Below are positions 12,094 to 23,888 of a stretch of DNA of 64,000 nucleotides, piece after piece (positions within the stretch are counted from its first letter, which is position 1; each line of letters opens with the position of its first letter). Location: contig CM045990.1 of the NCBI GenBank assembly GCA_025175895.1, positions 42,528,658 through 42,592,657 of the forward strand, written 5' to 3'. A program made the position numbers and the translations under genes. Origin of the DNA: Wurfbainia villosa. Taxonomy: Eukaryota; Streptophyta; Magnoliopsida; Zingiberales; Zingiberaceae. The notes beneath the pieces are model-generated. The model was not told the DNA's origin. It saw only the letters and a program-made list of their open reading frames with translations, and ran no database searches.

Positions 12094-13588
12094 CTAATGC
12101 CAATCGCTACGGTATCCAATACCATAAGCTCTAACATGACCCTCAAACTTACTTTGAGGTAATGCTTTAGTGAAGGGATCCGCTAAGTTCCTTTCAGTGG
12201 GAATTTTCTCGATTTGTATTTCGTTCCTACTGATGATCTCTCTGATAAGATGATAGCGACGAAGCACATGTTTGGATCGTTGATGAGACCTTGGCTCTTT
12301 CGCCTGTGCAATTGCTCCATTGTTGTCGCAGTAGACCGGTATTGCTTCAACAATGGCCGGAATCACACCAAGTTCATGAATGAACTTCTTGATCCAAACC
12401 GCTTCCTTTGCTGCTTCCGAAGCTGCAATGTATTCTTCCTCAGTGGTAGAATCCGCTACAGTCTCTTATTTGGAACTTTTCCAACTCACTGCACCCCCAT
12501 TCAAGGTGAACACGTATCCAGACTGAGACCTGGAATCATCCTTGTCTGTCTGGAAGCTGGCATCCGTATACCCGCGTATCACCATGTCCCCTTCTCCATA
12601 TATTAGGAACACATCCTTAGTTCTTCTCAAGTACTTAAGGATCGTCTTAACAGCCGCCCAATGATCCATTCCTGGATCAGACTGGTATCTGCTCGTGACA
12701 CTCAGAGCGTACGATACATCGGGCCTTGTACATAACATAGCATACATGATAGATCCTATTGCGGATGCATAGGGAATCTTACTCATGCAAATCCTCTCGT
12801 CTTCTGTGCGCGGACACATAGACTTCGAAAGGTGTACCCCATGCCTAATGGGTAGGAAACCTTTCTTGGATTCCGACATGCTAAACCTCTTTAGCACTCG
12901 GTCTATATATGTAGACTGCGAAAGACCAAGCAACCGTTTCGATCTATCTCTATAGATCTTAATCCCACGGATGTAGGTTGCTTCTCCCAGGTCTTTCATG
13001 GAGAATGTCTTGGATAACCAAACCTTAACTGACTGTAAGATTGACACATCGTTTCCTATAAGTAGTATGTCATCGAAATACTATACTAGGAACATGACTT
13101 CACTCCCACTAACCTTCTTGTACACACAAGGTTAAATGCGGATTTTGTGATCAAACTTTTTGATTGTCTCATCAAAAGCGGATATTCGACTCTGGATGCT
13201 TGCTTCAATCCATAAATGGACCGTCGCAATTTGCATACCTTGGTTTTATCAATCGATGTGAAACCCTCGGTGTATCATATACCGTCCTCGGCGAGTTTCC
13301 ATTAAGGAAAATGTTTTCACATCCATCCGCCATATCTCATAATCATAATGAGCGCTATGGCGGAGCATCGAATGGATTTAAGCATAGCTACAGGCGAATA
13401 GGTTTCGTCATAATCAACACCTTGTTTTTGACGATATCCTTTCGCCACCAATCTAGCCTTATAGGTAATCACATTACCATCCATGTCGGTTTTCTTCTTG
13501 AAAACCCACTTGCACCCTATAGGCTTTATCCCTTGGTGGAGTCAACCAAGTTCCAAACTTGGTTTTCATACATGGAATCCATTTGACT
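12094..13588 (-). pseudogene. Copia RT-RNase H of E1
   Basis: RNase H is frame 12366-12094 plus its upstream part (EAYIAASEAA-like, DNNGAIAQAKEPRSHQRSKH), ending AYGIGYRSDWH. The C-terminal RT half is frame 13047-12466 (SMKDLGEATYIRGIKIYRDR, YASAIGSIMYAMLCTRPDVS, SQSGYVFTLNGGAVSWKSSK). Between about 13050 and 13588 RT motifs such as DYDETYSPVAMLKSIR and RRSIYGLKQAS appear in three frames with several small deletions. The catalytic box reads YFDD rather than YVDD at about 13071-13082. Inactive. Confidence 0.87.
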
Positions 13589-14572
13589 TCATGGCACCAA
13601 GTCACTTATCCCTTTACGAACTTGTCGGCACTTCTTCATAGTAGGCTCCTCATCATCAATGAGTAACACGTCGTTCGATTCACTTACGAGAAATCCATAT
13701 CTCTCAGGAATATTGCGTGTTCTACCAGATCTACGAAGATGTGGTGTTACAATAGGTCCAGCCGATTGCTCATCACTATGAGTTGTCGGCTGTTGTGCTT
13801 CACCAGGTATCTCATTAATGTCTATTTGAGTCTCTCGAGCCTCCTCAAGCTCGACGACACTCCCACTGTTTTCTTGCAAGAGAAACTCTTTCTCTAGAAA
13901 CACAGCATGCCTTGAAACAAACACCTTTTGTTCCACAGGATGATAGAATTGGTAACCCCTTGTTTCCTTAGGGTATCCAACAAATAGACATTTATCAGAC
14001 TTAGCATCCAATTGTTCTGATACAGTCCACTTCACATAAGCAGGACAACCCCATATCTTCAAGTAAGATACATGAGGTTTCTTACTATTCCATATCTTAT
14101 ATGGAGTAGTTGAGACTACCTTGGTAGGCATTCTGTTTAACAAGTAAACAGCTGTCTGAAGTGCATAACCCCAAAAGGACTTGGGAAGAGTCGCATGATT
14201 CATCATTGACCTGACCATGTCCAACAAGGTCCATTTACGCCTCTCAGATACACCATTATGTTGTGGTGTATATGGCGGAGTCCATTGAGACAATATACCA
14301 TTGTCTCTTTGGTAATCAAGAAACTCCTGACTTAAGTATTCACCACCTCGATCCGATCGAAGTATTTTAATACACTTGTCATGTTGTTTCTCTACTTCAT
14401 TTCTGAACTCTTTGAACCTTTCAAAAGCTTCAGACTTGTGTTTCATCAAGAACACATACCCAAACCGTGAGTGATCATCGGTGAAGGTAATGAAGTAGCT
14501 ATATCCTCCTAATGCTTGAGTTGACATAGGTCCACATACATCACTATGTATTAGGCCTAGCAACTCTCCCAC
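13589..14572 (-). pseudogene. Copia integrase of E1
   Basis: 327 codons: integrase core IHSDVCGPM, ILRSDRGGEYLS, PYTPQHNGVSERRKWTLLD (catalytic D, D and E motifs present), then KIWGCPAYVKW, CLFVGYPKETRGY and the linker ending EEPTMKKC, where the frame shifts into RT. The N-terminal GAG-pre-integrase zinc region lies in 14573-14755 in broken frame. The core itself looks well preserved. Confidence 0.88.
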
Positions 14573-14755
14573 TCATTCACCTTTTCCTGTAAAAGGTAAC
14601 TTAGTCATCTTGCCTTTTAAGCATGATTCTCATGTATCGTATGAATCCAATTCAAACGATTCCAGAATTCCACATCGGTGTAATTCGGACATGCGTTTCT
14701 TGCTTACATGGCCAAGACGACAATGCCACATGTAGGAGTCTATTTAATTATCCTT

Positions 14756-15394
14756 TCAAGCACGCTTGTTGCTCGCTTCGATATTGCAAATGTCACTGGA
14801 TACGTCCAACGTATAAACACCATTGCTTAAAGTTCCAGTCCCATAAAGAACTCCATTCAAAGTTATGTAACAACAATTGTTACTAAAAGTCAAATGGTAC
14901 CCATTTCTATTTAAACAAGAAATAGAAATGATGTTCTTTATCAACGAAAAAACATAAAAGCAATTGTCCAGTTCTAAGACAAGTTTTGCAGGGAGTATCA
15001 ACAAATACGTTCCGATGGCGAGTGCAGCAACCTTTGCTCCATTCCCAACACGTAAATTTAACTCTCCCTTGACGAGTCTTCTTCTATTCTTTAGCCCATG
15101 TATGTCATTACATATATGTGAGCCACACCCAGTATCCAATACCCAAGTGTTTGAGGAAATAGAATGACAATCAATAACGAAGATATCTGAAGAAGATGGG
15201 GCATCCGATGCCTTATTCTTCTTCACGGACTCAAGATAAATCTTGCACTTTCTTCGCAAATGGCTCTCCTTGCCATAATGATGGCAAGTTTCCTTTTGTG
15301 CTAGTTCTACCTTCTTAGCCCTTCTCTTCTTTCCCTTCTGCTGTTCCTTTGACTTTCTCTTAGAACCTTTCTTCGAGGAATCAACTAACAGCAC
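14756..15394 (-). pseudogene. Copia nucleocapsid end and protease of E1
   Basis: Lysine-rich start, then a zinc-knuckle-like CHHYGKESHLRRKC with tyrosine in place of the second cysteine, then protease WVLDTGCGSHICNDIHG with an intact DTG. The frame ends at EASNKRA in the GAG-pre-integrase region. The tyrosine variant is shared with F, so it predates both insertions. Confidence 0.85.
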
Positions 15395-15841
15395 CGTCCC
15401 CTGCTCATGCTTCTAAGAAGACTCCACAGTCTTCAGCATATTGAGCAGTATCACAGATGAACCTTCTAGCATCTCAGAGGTGAAGAGGAGCTTTGAGACT
15501 TCGAACCTTTCGAATCTCACTTGCTCATCAACCAACTCACAAAGATGAAGGACTACGATATGAGCATCCATATGCTCATGCTGCTTTCGTAGCTTGGGTT
15601 CCATCGCGGCTAGCATGATGCAACTCATTTGTTCAGAATCACTCACATGTTTCTGATAGGCCAACAATTGGTCCAGAGTTGCATCGTCACTAGGACGGGC
15701 GGGAAGAGGCGCTTCGAGGACATTTGCAAGCTTTTCAACCTTGAGAATAATTCTCAAGCTTCTAAGCCAGTCCAAGAAGCTCGGCCCAGTCAATTTATTC
15801 GAATCCAAAATGGAACGCAAATTCAAAGACATCATGTTCAA
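15395..15841 (-). pseudogene. Copia gag of E1, internally deleted
   Basis: Starts MNMMSLNLRSILDSNKLTGP and carries the copia gag core (FLDWLRSLRIILK, SCIMLAAMEPKL, ERFEVSKLLF). Compared with F (57160-56774), about 80 residues are missing between MLEGSS and LLNMLKTVE. A stop at 15413 separates it from the protease frame. Gag forms the particle shell; this copy probably could not. Confidence 0.85.
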
Positions 15842-17061
15842 TCTTAGAAATACAAAACGAACATATATGAGAAAATGATTTTAAAATGCATCAATATACA
15901 TTTATAAATCCTTTTTTTTTCGAATTTCAAAAACCCCAAAATCACTTCGGGAGTTCGTAGGTCCATCTCCGAATGGGCTGATATCCATCATAGTGATGAA
16001 CAACCTTGGAGAGAGTCCAACAAGCCATTCATAACTACGACGGTAGGTATCAACTATACCGATTGCATATCACGTATATGCAACTATCACAATGTGCTAT
16101 CAACTAATTGAATGTTCACACATACATCGGGTTGTTAACACATTAACAAGTATGCATCATATGCACCCAACTTCACCTCCCTTTACATCGACCTTGGAGA
16201 GAGTCCAACAAGCCGATGCTCCAGGTTAAAGCCAACCCATTAATCGAGAAATAGTTTTAATATGGTTAGAGCGCATTCAACCAATTAGCCCAGCTTGGGG
16301 AGAGTCCAACAACCAAAGCTAACGATTGACCTCTGACTCTTACCATATTAGTATTAAACTATTCCATGGTTTGAACATGTTCGGGTTCGAGCCGGGCTTG
16401 GAGAGAGTCCAACAACCCAAACAAGAAATGGAACTCTGGTTCTAACCATATTAATGGAAGGTGTAGGCTTTAATATTGTTTAAGGGTTTTTATGTCTCAT
16501 CCTCTTTGCATGCAAATAACTATTATCTACATGGCATGACATACATGGCATACATCTACATGTCACGACACGCATGACATAATGTTATGCATCTAATGCA
16601 ATTACATGGCATACAATTATGTCATGTATATAATTTCCTTATATGTCATAACTATTTATGGAAATAAAATATGTTTAAGATTTGATTCTCCAAATCAAAT
16701 CATAATTAAATTAGGAAACAAATTTCCAAATCTAATCACATATTTTATTCATGAAATTATTTGATTAAGGAAAATCTATTTAGGAAACAAATTTCCTAAA
16801 TCATTAAAACTACTTATGGAAATAAAATATTTAAAGATTTGATTTCTCAAATCAAATCATGATTAAATTAGGAAATAAATTTCCAGAATCTAATCAAATA
16901 TTTTATTTATGGAAAATATCAATTTCCATAAATACTTCTAGACTTTTCAAAATTGAAAAATTTCCATAAATACTTCTAAATTTCCAAAATTAGAAAATTT
17001 CCAGAAATACATTATGACTATCGCAAAACCATTTTTACGATTATGTCGAAATACAACCTGG
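15842..17061 (-). other. E1 5' leader, non-coding, with short repeats
   Basis: Contains four spaced copies of CTTGGAGAGAGTCCAACAA or close variants (about 16005, 16192, 16293, 16398) and an AT-rich part (about 16640-17030) with two long imperfect repeats of a segment including AAATAAAATAT and GATTTGATT. No ORF. F has the corresponding leader at 57600-58740. Confidence 0.8.
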
Positions 17062-17073
17062 GCTCTGATACCA
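17062..17073 (-). promoter_or_regulatory. Primer-binding site of E1 (tRNA-iMet)
   Basis: Minus sense TGGTATCAGAGC, one base from the LTR end, complementary to the 3' end of plant initiator tRNA-Met. Confidence 0.93.
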
Positions 17074-17074
17074 C

Positions 17075-19301
17075 TGTTGAGTTTCCGGCACCGCGGCGTG
17101 TGTGTGTTCGATCACGTTTCGTAAACATGAACACAGCGGAAGCAATAAAAATAATAAATCTACATTTATTACAACACACACAACACACGCATGCATATTA
17201 CAACAAGTGTAGACATAACCGTAAATTTAAATTTGCAATAAAAGGAAATTTATCTACGTTATACTTTTCATTATGGCGTGTAGCGGAACGGCATCAACCG
17301 GAGCGATCCTCGCTAGAATCGTCTCTATCCGTATCCACGCCGAGTTCCTCGGGATGACTTCGCTAAGCCACGAGCTTCGTCTTCGTACGGGTTACTAGCC
17401 TCGTGTTGAAGACGACGTGATCGAGAGATGATCACGATCCGAATCCAAATTCGGATCCTAATACGAGTTCTCAAAACTCGCTTCTTCGGAGAGGTATTTG
17501 TCAACCAATTGACGAATCCTTCATCCTCCACCTCAGAGGATTACCGGAGATCGAATCCCCGGTAAGTTATCCGCTGTCGGAGCTCTAACCGTCGTCCAAA
17601 CGACGCTCCGATGAGAGGAGAACAAGCTGTCCAGAAAACTGGACAGCTTTGGTGGAGGTGATAGGCGCCGGCCAACCAAGGGAGATAGAGCTCACCTTGA
17701 TGCCAAACTTGAAGGAGATCACCGGAGCACTAACCGGCAGCAGCTCGACGCCGGCGAGGGGGAAGGAAGCAACCTTCTGGACGCCGGTTGGAGCCTCAAG
17801 GTGGGCGGCGGCAAGGAGGAGGAGAGTTAGCTCCGAATTTCTCCAAGGAGAGGTGGGCGGCAACTTAGGGTTGTGGATTAGGGCTTAATTATCCCTTAAG
17901 CCCCCTTTTATAGAGAACTAATTCTCTTAATGGTTATTGGATCATAACCATTAGGCCCGTTAACCCGCTCCATTAAGATAAGTTAAAATAAACCAAACCA
18001 TGATGGTTTATTTTAAGTTAAAACGAACCGAACCAACTTTTGGTTCATTCGTTTAAAATAAACCAAACCCTTTGGTTTATTCTCCTCCATTGGATTAGAA
18101 CCAAACCATTTTGGTCCATCCATTATGTCTTCATAAGACACGGCTCATCCACGCTTCCATTGCGACTGAAACGATTTCATGCTCGCTTTATGTTTGGTCC
18201 AACCAAACCTAGTTTCTCTCGGTCTGAGAATCCCATTCTCAAGCTCGTTTTAAATCCTTTGGATTACGCTCGTTGTGCGTGTGACCAAATAGGTTCTCGG
18301 TTTATGTTGGCTGTCTATAATTAACCATTAATTATACAACGATCATGAGTGGCACCTAGTAGTACATCATGATCCCCAATTAACCGAAAAGATCAACGGT
18401 TGATCCAGAACTATTTCTGAAACCCTTCAGCAGCTCGAATGAATCGTGCCCCATTCCCTTCACTCATCTTATACCCACTTGGTTCGGGACATGGTCTATT
18501 GTGTCAGTCCCCACTAGGCTGACTACGTCACACCTAGCCCAAGTATCATTTCCTCGTCCTACGGATTCTAGTTACTGCACATGTATCGAAGAGTACCTTA
18601 CTCTTAACATGTAATGCTTTGGCCAAAGACTTTAGTAACAATCCGACGAGAGGCCTTGGGTATACATCTCCTCGCAAGGAGTGGTGAATCCTTTATAGGC
18701 TATTCAAACACCTTCGATCACTTCGACTTATACCCAATCATCCCGGGTCCACATCTCCTTGGAGATGTTTGCTTAAGATGTCAAAGCATAAGTCTCCATG
18801 ATCAAGATGACTTGAATACCGCAAGTCAAAGGAACATCGCACTTAAGCTACAGTAAGAACTTCATTGACATATCTATATATGCAGAGAACCATATGAAGT
18901 CTTACGGCTGGTCACTCCAATGAACTAGTTACCTTAACTAGCATCCACGATCAACTCCGGACATCACAATGTCTCCAGCCAGTGAGAATCAGCTGCTTAG
19001 ATACACCAAGGAGTATACCTCGTGCTAGTCTCGACAGAATTGATGGTGTCCAAATCCATCAATTCATCGACTAGGGATAATTCCGATACATCACAATTAC
19101 ACATGTAGAGATACTCACTAGTTGTGATCCAATCACAAATTCTCTCATGCTGTGAATCGTATCGTGGACATTCAGTAAATGAGTTTAAGATCCAATCAAA
19201 TACATAAAACATGTATACTCAAATAGTGAATCTTCATTTATCATATAAATGGTTCATACATAAGGCGATTGTCTTAGGACATCTCTCATATATTACTAAC
19301 A
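17075..19301 (-). repeat. 5' LTR of E1
   Basis: 2227 bp, partner of 9853-12079. TATA-like box in minus sense at 17903-17912. The start reads TGTTGAGTTTCC (TGTTGGGTTTCC in the partner). Confidence 0.93.
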
Positions 19302-19729
19302 CACACATGGAGTTGTGAAGCGATCTCGTGATCCTGCATCTTTAGATTATACAATTTATTCAATAGTAAATCTCTTTTGCATACCTTAGCATCGGATGTC
19401 CCTTTGTATAGCTTGACTAACTTGGTCCAGAGATCTTTGGTGCTAATGAACGGTCCAATCCATTTGAGCTCCTCCTTGGACAAGCCACAATGCAACATTT
19501 GGGTTGCTTTTGCATCGGCCTCAATTTGCCTCTTGGTTGCGTTGGTCCATTTGTCGAAATCCAAAGGCTCCCCTTGATCATTGGTGGGTAGAGCAAAGAC
19601 GGTTTGGATTATTATCCAAGTCTCGACTTGTGTTTTCAAGAAACACTCCATCCAACCTTTCCAATAATGGAAATCATTTCCATTAAAGAACAAAGGTCGG
19701 GTGGTGTTATACCCCTCAATGTGGGTCAT
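19302..19729 (-). pseudogene. Gag-like protein of D1, N-terminal part
   Basis: Frame from 19729: MTHIEGYNTTRPLFFNGNDF, HYWKGWMECFLKTQVETWII, then KEELKWIGPFISTKDLWTKL, DAKVCKRDLLLNKLYNLKMQ and QLHVCV. This is a copia-type gag/UBN2-like domain of the SIRE lineage. E1 interrupts it right after the CACAC duplication and the gene resumes at 9852. The first ~140 codons have no stop. Confidence 0.88.
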
Positions 19730-19900
19730 TAATTATCTTGCAAAACACACAACCAAAAGAAGAGTACCAAGACTTTGTCTTGGATTAGTAGTGCGGAAGA
19801 AATAATAAGAAGAAAGTTTAAAATAATTCACGAATCAAAAAATATGAAAAGAAAGCCAAAAAGTGCTAGATTGATGGTTACGCCAAATCTTAGCACCCTC

Positions 19901-19913
19901 GCTTTGATACCAA
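19901..19913 (-). promoter_or_regulatory. Primer-binding site of D1
   Basis: Minus sense TTGGTATCAAAGC, one mismatch from the tRNA-iMet site, next to the LTR end at 19915. Confidence 0.85.
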
Positions 19914-19914
19914 T

Positions 19915-20992
19915 TGTAGAATCGAGAAGCGTCGCTAGAGGGGGGTGAATAGCGAGCGTGAAATCTTTTCTTTTCGTTCGATTCGACAATACAAAAGTAA
20001 CGCAGCAGAAAGTAAAAGACACAATTTGTTTTTACTTTGTTCACAACCCAATGGTTGATACTCTAAGACCCTGCGATCTTTGACCGCGTATGAAGGGGTA
20101 ATCCATTATAGAGTCTCCTCCTCATTAGAGGTAGAAGACAACAATCACAAAAACCGAAAGCTCGAGGATGAGGCAACAAACCTACCTCACCTCGTTATGA
20201 TTAAAACCACGAATACAATGAATAAAAATAAACTTGCTGTTGTCGACGAAGAGGTTATGAGCATGGCGTTGCATCGGCGTTATGACGGTGTTACGGCATT
20301 AGAGCTTTAGCATTGTGGGAGCACTTTGAGAGCAAGATTGATGATCTAAGGGTTCGAGTCCTCCCTTCCTTTTATAGACTTATGCCTTGGAATAAGTCAA
20401 GATCCAGATCCACAACTTGTGGATCTTATCACGAGGTGGCACCGTATCTTATCATGAAGTAGCGGCATCAGTCGTTATCTTTTTTGACCTTGTGTATTTG
20501 GCTGATTCGTCGCCATCAGTCGATTGATGCCCTTCATCGATCGGTAGCTTCAAATAACCGCTCGATCAGCCAATAAGCGATTGGTAGAGGTTAGCACGGA
20601 ATATGGTAAATATGACGGTTCTTTACCGTCCGATCTTGACCTAGACCTTCCACTAGAAGTCTTAGTCAAATCGCTGCCTACGGTCATCTCCGTATAGAGG
20701 ACATGACCTTACCATCTCTCTTTGCACTCGTGCTTACCTCTGGTCCTTTATGACCTATCACTTTGCTTTCGGTCTTCACCTGGGTTCTTCGACTCCATTC
20801 GAAGTTTTCCCTGTGTCGCCCGACCACCATGGTTTCTCGACTCGAGATTCTTCGGGTGTCCCTGACCTTTAGCTCAGCTTAAACACTTCTGCACACTTAA
20901 GAGTAGCTTTTGAGATAAAAATAACCCCTTAACTTTGAATCTTTGCCATAATCAAAACCTAAGTTCGATTATCTGATGCCACTGCACCAACA
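19915..20992 (-). repeat. 5' LTR of D1
   Basis: 1078 bp, ends TGTAGAATCGAG and CACCAACA on plus. Minus-sense TATAAAAGGA at 20367-20376. The palindromes are partly decayed here (for example CAGTCGATTG at about 20517). Confidence 0.9.
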
Positions 20993-20997
20993 TAGTA

Positions 20998-21616
20998 GAG
21001 TAGGACCTATTGTTTACTTATTTTTTTTTTGTGCTACATGGAACTAGATTAGGACTTACCTTAGAAAGCATGAACCTATAGTCTTAAGAGGCCAACACAT
21101 CTCACGACACATAGGTTAAATGTGATTGTGTACTGATCTACGTAAATGGGCGTGAGATGTTAGGACCTTACTTCTAATTCCATATGTAGAACAAGTGCAT
21201 CAACATGAATCATGGAGTATAATTTTTCAAAATAACCAACTCTAATCAAGACTTATTGATTATCTTATATCAATTGAGTCAAACAGAGTTGAACATTCTT
21301 ATTAGATGCATTATGTTGAAACTATTATTTTATAAAAAGGGGACATGCTTGGACTCATTTCTTCTATCATTTGAATTTTTAACGCTCTTTTGAAAAGGTT
21401 ATTAAGAGTTCCTTTACATACATGTTTAAGAATGCACCCCTCATAAAATCATTTTTGATATATTGCAAAAGGGGGAGAAACGGAGTTAACTTTTTTTTCA
21501 AAAAATTCACTTAACTTAGTTTTTCAAAACTCACCTAGGGTTAAGGGGGAGGTTTTGTAAAACAAGTTGTTTAATGCTTACTATTTCCTTAACTTTGAAT
21601 TTGTTTTCCATAGATC
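20998..21616 (+). other. 3' untranslated internal region of H
   Basis: Follows the RNase H stop of H after removal of D1. It includes GGGCGTGAGATGTTAGGACC (about 21148), whose reverse complement occurs at the right window edge in D3, and several GTTAAGGGGGAG-like purine runs. No ORF. Confidence 0.75.
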
Positions 21617-21630
21617 AAAAAGGGGGAGAT
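21617..21630 (+). promoter_or_regulatory. Polypurine tract of H
   Basis: AAAAAGGGGGAGAT directly before the 3' LTR. Confidence 0.88.
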
Positions 21631-22711
21631 TATTGGTGCAGGGGCACCAGATAATCGAACCTAGGTTTTGATGATGGCAAAGATTCAAAGTTAAGCCATT
21701 CTTGTTATCTCATATGTTGTCTTGAGTGTGCAAGTAATGTATTAAGCTTTGCTAAGGTCAACGACACTAGGAGAATCTCAGGACGAGAAACCTCGGTGGT
21801 TGGGCAACACCAGGAGAACCTCGGGGAGTTGAGGAACCTCAGTGGTGATCGGAAGCTAAGCGACAGGTCAGGAGGACTAAAGGTAAGCTCCGAGTGTGGA
21901 GTGATTGTAAGGACGTGTCCTTCGTACGAGGATGATCGTAGGAGGCAATCCGACTAGGACTTTCGGGGGATGGTCTAAGTCGAGGTCGGACGGTAAAGGA
22001 CCGTCAAATTTACCATCAATAAAGATTCTTGTGCTAACCATGTATTGCAGGTGAGTTATCAAGCTTTCAGTCAACTAGAGGTAAAGGTCATCGACTGAAC
22101 TACCATTAGTCGACTGTTGTATGGCATCAGTCGACTGCTAGTCAAGTTGATCACTTCAAGGAGAGTCAAGATAAGATCCATCAAAAGAGGGGTGATGTGG
22201 AGGTTTGACTCAGATCTAGATCTCAACGAGATAGGGTTCAAAAGGCTATAAAAGGAGAGGCAAATCACTCATTTTTATCAATCTAAAAAGGCTTAAAAAG
22301 TGCTCCGTCAATCCAAGTGCTCTTCAACACGCAACAACATCATAACGCCGACAACATGTGCATCTTCATTCTCTTAGTCAGTATATTAGTTAGTTCCTAA
22401 TTCTCTTTATACTTATTGTTGCTAAGGAGGAGAGGTAGGCTTGTTGCCTCTTCCTCTATATTCTTTTGTAATCGCTTGTATCTTACCTCCAACGAGGAAG
22501 AGACCGTTTTAGTGAATTGCCCATCAGAAGCGATCAAGGATCGTGGGGCCTTGGACTAGCAACCAGTTAGTTGTGAACCAAGTAAAAATAAACTTGTGTC
22601 ATTTTGTTTTTATTTATCTTTATTTTTGCTGTGTACTTTGCATTTTAACGACGAAAAGAAAAGTTTTTCGAACGCTATTCACTCCCCTCTCTATCGTTAC
22701 TCGATCCTACA
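21631..22711 (+). repeat. 3' LTR of H
   Basis: 1081 bp, starting TATTGGTGCAGGGGCACC (first dinucleotide TA, changed from TG) and ending CGATCCTACA. TATA box CTATAAAAGG at 22246-22255. One exact CAGTCGACTG (22128) and degenerate copies. Clearly the same LTR family as D and D1. Confidence 0.9.
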
Positions 22712-22792
22712 TGGGGTTGTGGGTGCTTGAACATGAGTTCCTCGCCTCCTTTTATAGCTTTTGTATGGTTCTGAACATGCTAACGTGGAAAA
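22712..22792. other. 81-bp remnant between H and F
   Basis: Contains minus-sense AAAAGCTATAAAAGGAGG, so it looks like a sliver of another LTR promoter. Too short to place. Confidence 0.5.
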
Positions 22793-23888
22793 TGTTGGGT
22801 TATGACCGACGCGTAGATGTGCTTTTGTCGTTTCACAAACGAACATAGCGGAAGAAAATGTAATAATTTCCTAAATTATTACAACACTCACACCCACGCA
22901 TGCAAGATTACAACACGTGCAGACATATCTGCCAAATAAAATTTTACATACAACAAGAATAAAATAAATTTTACTCTAGGTATACCTTTCGAATGATGGC
23001 GAGCTGGAAGGGCATCAATCGTATGATGCTCGTGAAGCTTCGTCTCTACTCGTATCCATGTCAAATCTTCGGAGGGATGACTTCTCAAAGCCACGAGTTT
23101 GACCTTCTCTTCGCTACTAGATGAAGCAAGAAGGTCGGGTGATCGGAGAGCAATCGTCAACTCATTTTGCTACACAAATGAGTCCTCAAACAACCTTCGT
23201 AAGGTTATCGATTTGTGTCAAAATTAGCCGCTATTTTTGAATCTTTAATAAGCAACAATAACAACCCTAAAACCTAGAGTTGTCGACATCTAAAGAGGTG
23301 GAAACAACCCTTATTTCCTTGATGGTCGGCGGAACACTAAACCCTAATTCTCCTAGGTTCAGCTAGGTTGAGGAAGATGGCCTTAAGGACTTCTATTCTT
23401 TTTTCCATTAGGTTTAGCCTTTATAACCCTTTATATAGGCACTAATCCTAATGGGTTATAGGTTAGTGGATCAAATCCCTAAGCTCATACCATTAAGGCT
23501 TAATCTCATCCATTAAACCCTAATTAGGCCCTTAACCAAAAGAGGGCCCTTTTAATTAAAACCAAATAGGTTTGGTTTATAATTAAACCTTTTAATGCCC
23601 AACCCGTCTTCTTAAGATGTGCTCCTTTCACATTTTCAACTTGACAAATATTTCCATTTTTGTCATGTGTTTGGTCCAACCAAACTTGATCTCTCTCGAT
23701 CTTGAGAATTCAATTCTCAAACTCATTTTAAGTCTCTACGAAGGATTCGTAGTGCATGTGACCTAATAGGTTCTCAATTTATGTTAGTCATCCATAATTA
23801 ACCATTAATTATGGAATGATCATGAGTGGCACCTAGTAGTACATCATAATCCCCAATTAATCAAAAAATCAATGGTTGATCTCGGAAT
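22793..23888 (-). repeat. F 3' LTR, first segment
   Basis: Starts TGTTGGGTTATGACCG. It shares with the E-family LTR the stretches around ATGAGTGGCACCTAGTAGTA and the GTTGATC region, where D interrupts it. TSD of F not determinable because its other flank is outside the window. Confidence 0.85.

Larger units (their letters stand above)
9853..19301 (-). mobile_element. E1: full-length Ty1/copia element
   Basis: 9449-bp minus-strand copia with two LTRs of exactly equal length (2227 bp) and perfect duplications CACAC (9848-9852 and 19302-19306). Internal order (minus) is PBS, leader, gag, protease, integrase, RT, RNase H, PPT. It lies inside the gag of D1; removing it makes the D1 gag continuous. 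The LTRs look about 98% alike by eye, so the insertion is fairly young, yet gag and RT carry deletions and stops, suggesting it moved as an already defective copy. Confidence 0.93.
6449..20992 (-). mobile_element. D1: gag-only SIRE-like LTR element, interrupted by E1
   Basis: Minus-strand element bounded by LTRs 6449-7555 and 19915-20992 and by perfect 5-bp duplications TAGTA (6444-6448 and 20993-20997). Subtracting E1 and its duplicated target leaves about 2.9 kb of internal DNA holding a PBS, a gag-like gene, a long non-coding part and a PPT. No protease, integrase, RT or RNase H can be found, so it is non-autonomous. It inserted at the end of the RNase H gene of H, a related element. The layout matches the TR-GAG class of gag-only terminal-repeat retrotransposons. 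Confidence 0.9.

Noticed and set aside
22888..23160. 90-codon minus-strand ORF
   Set aside because: Lies in F's LTR leader; the counterpart in the F 5' LTR (58860-59130) is not open.
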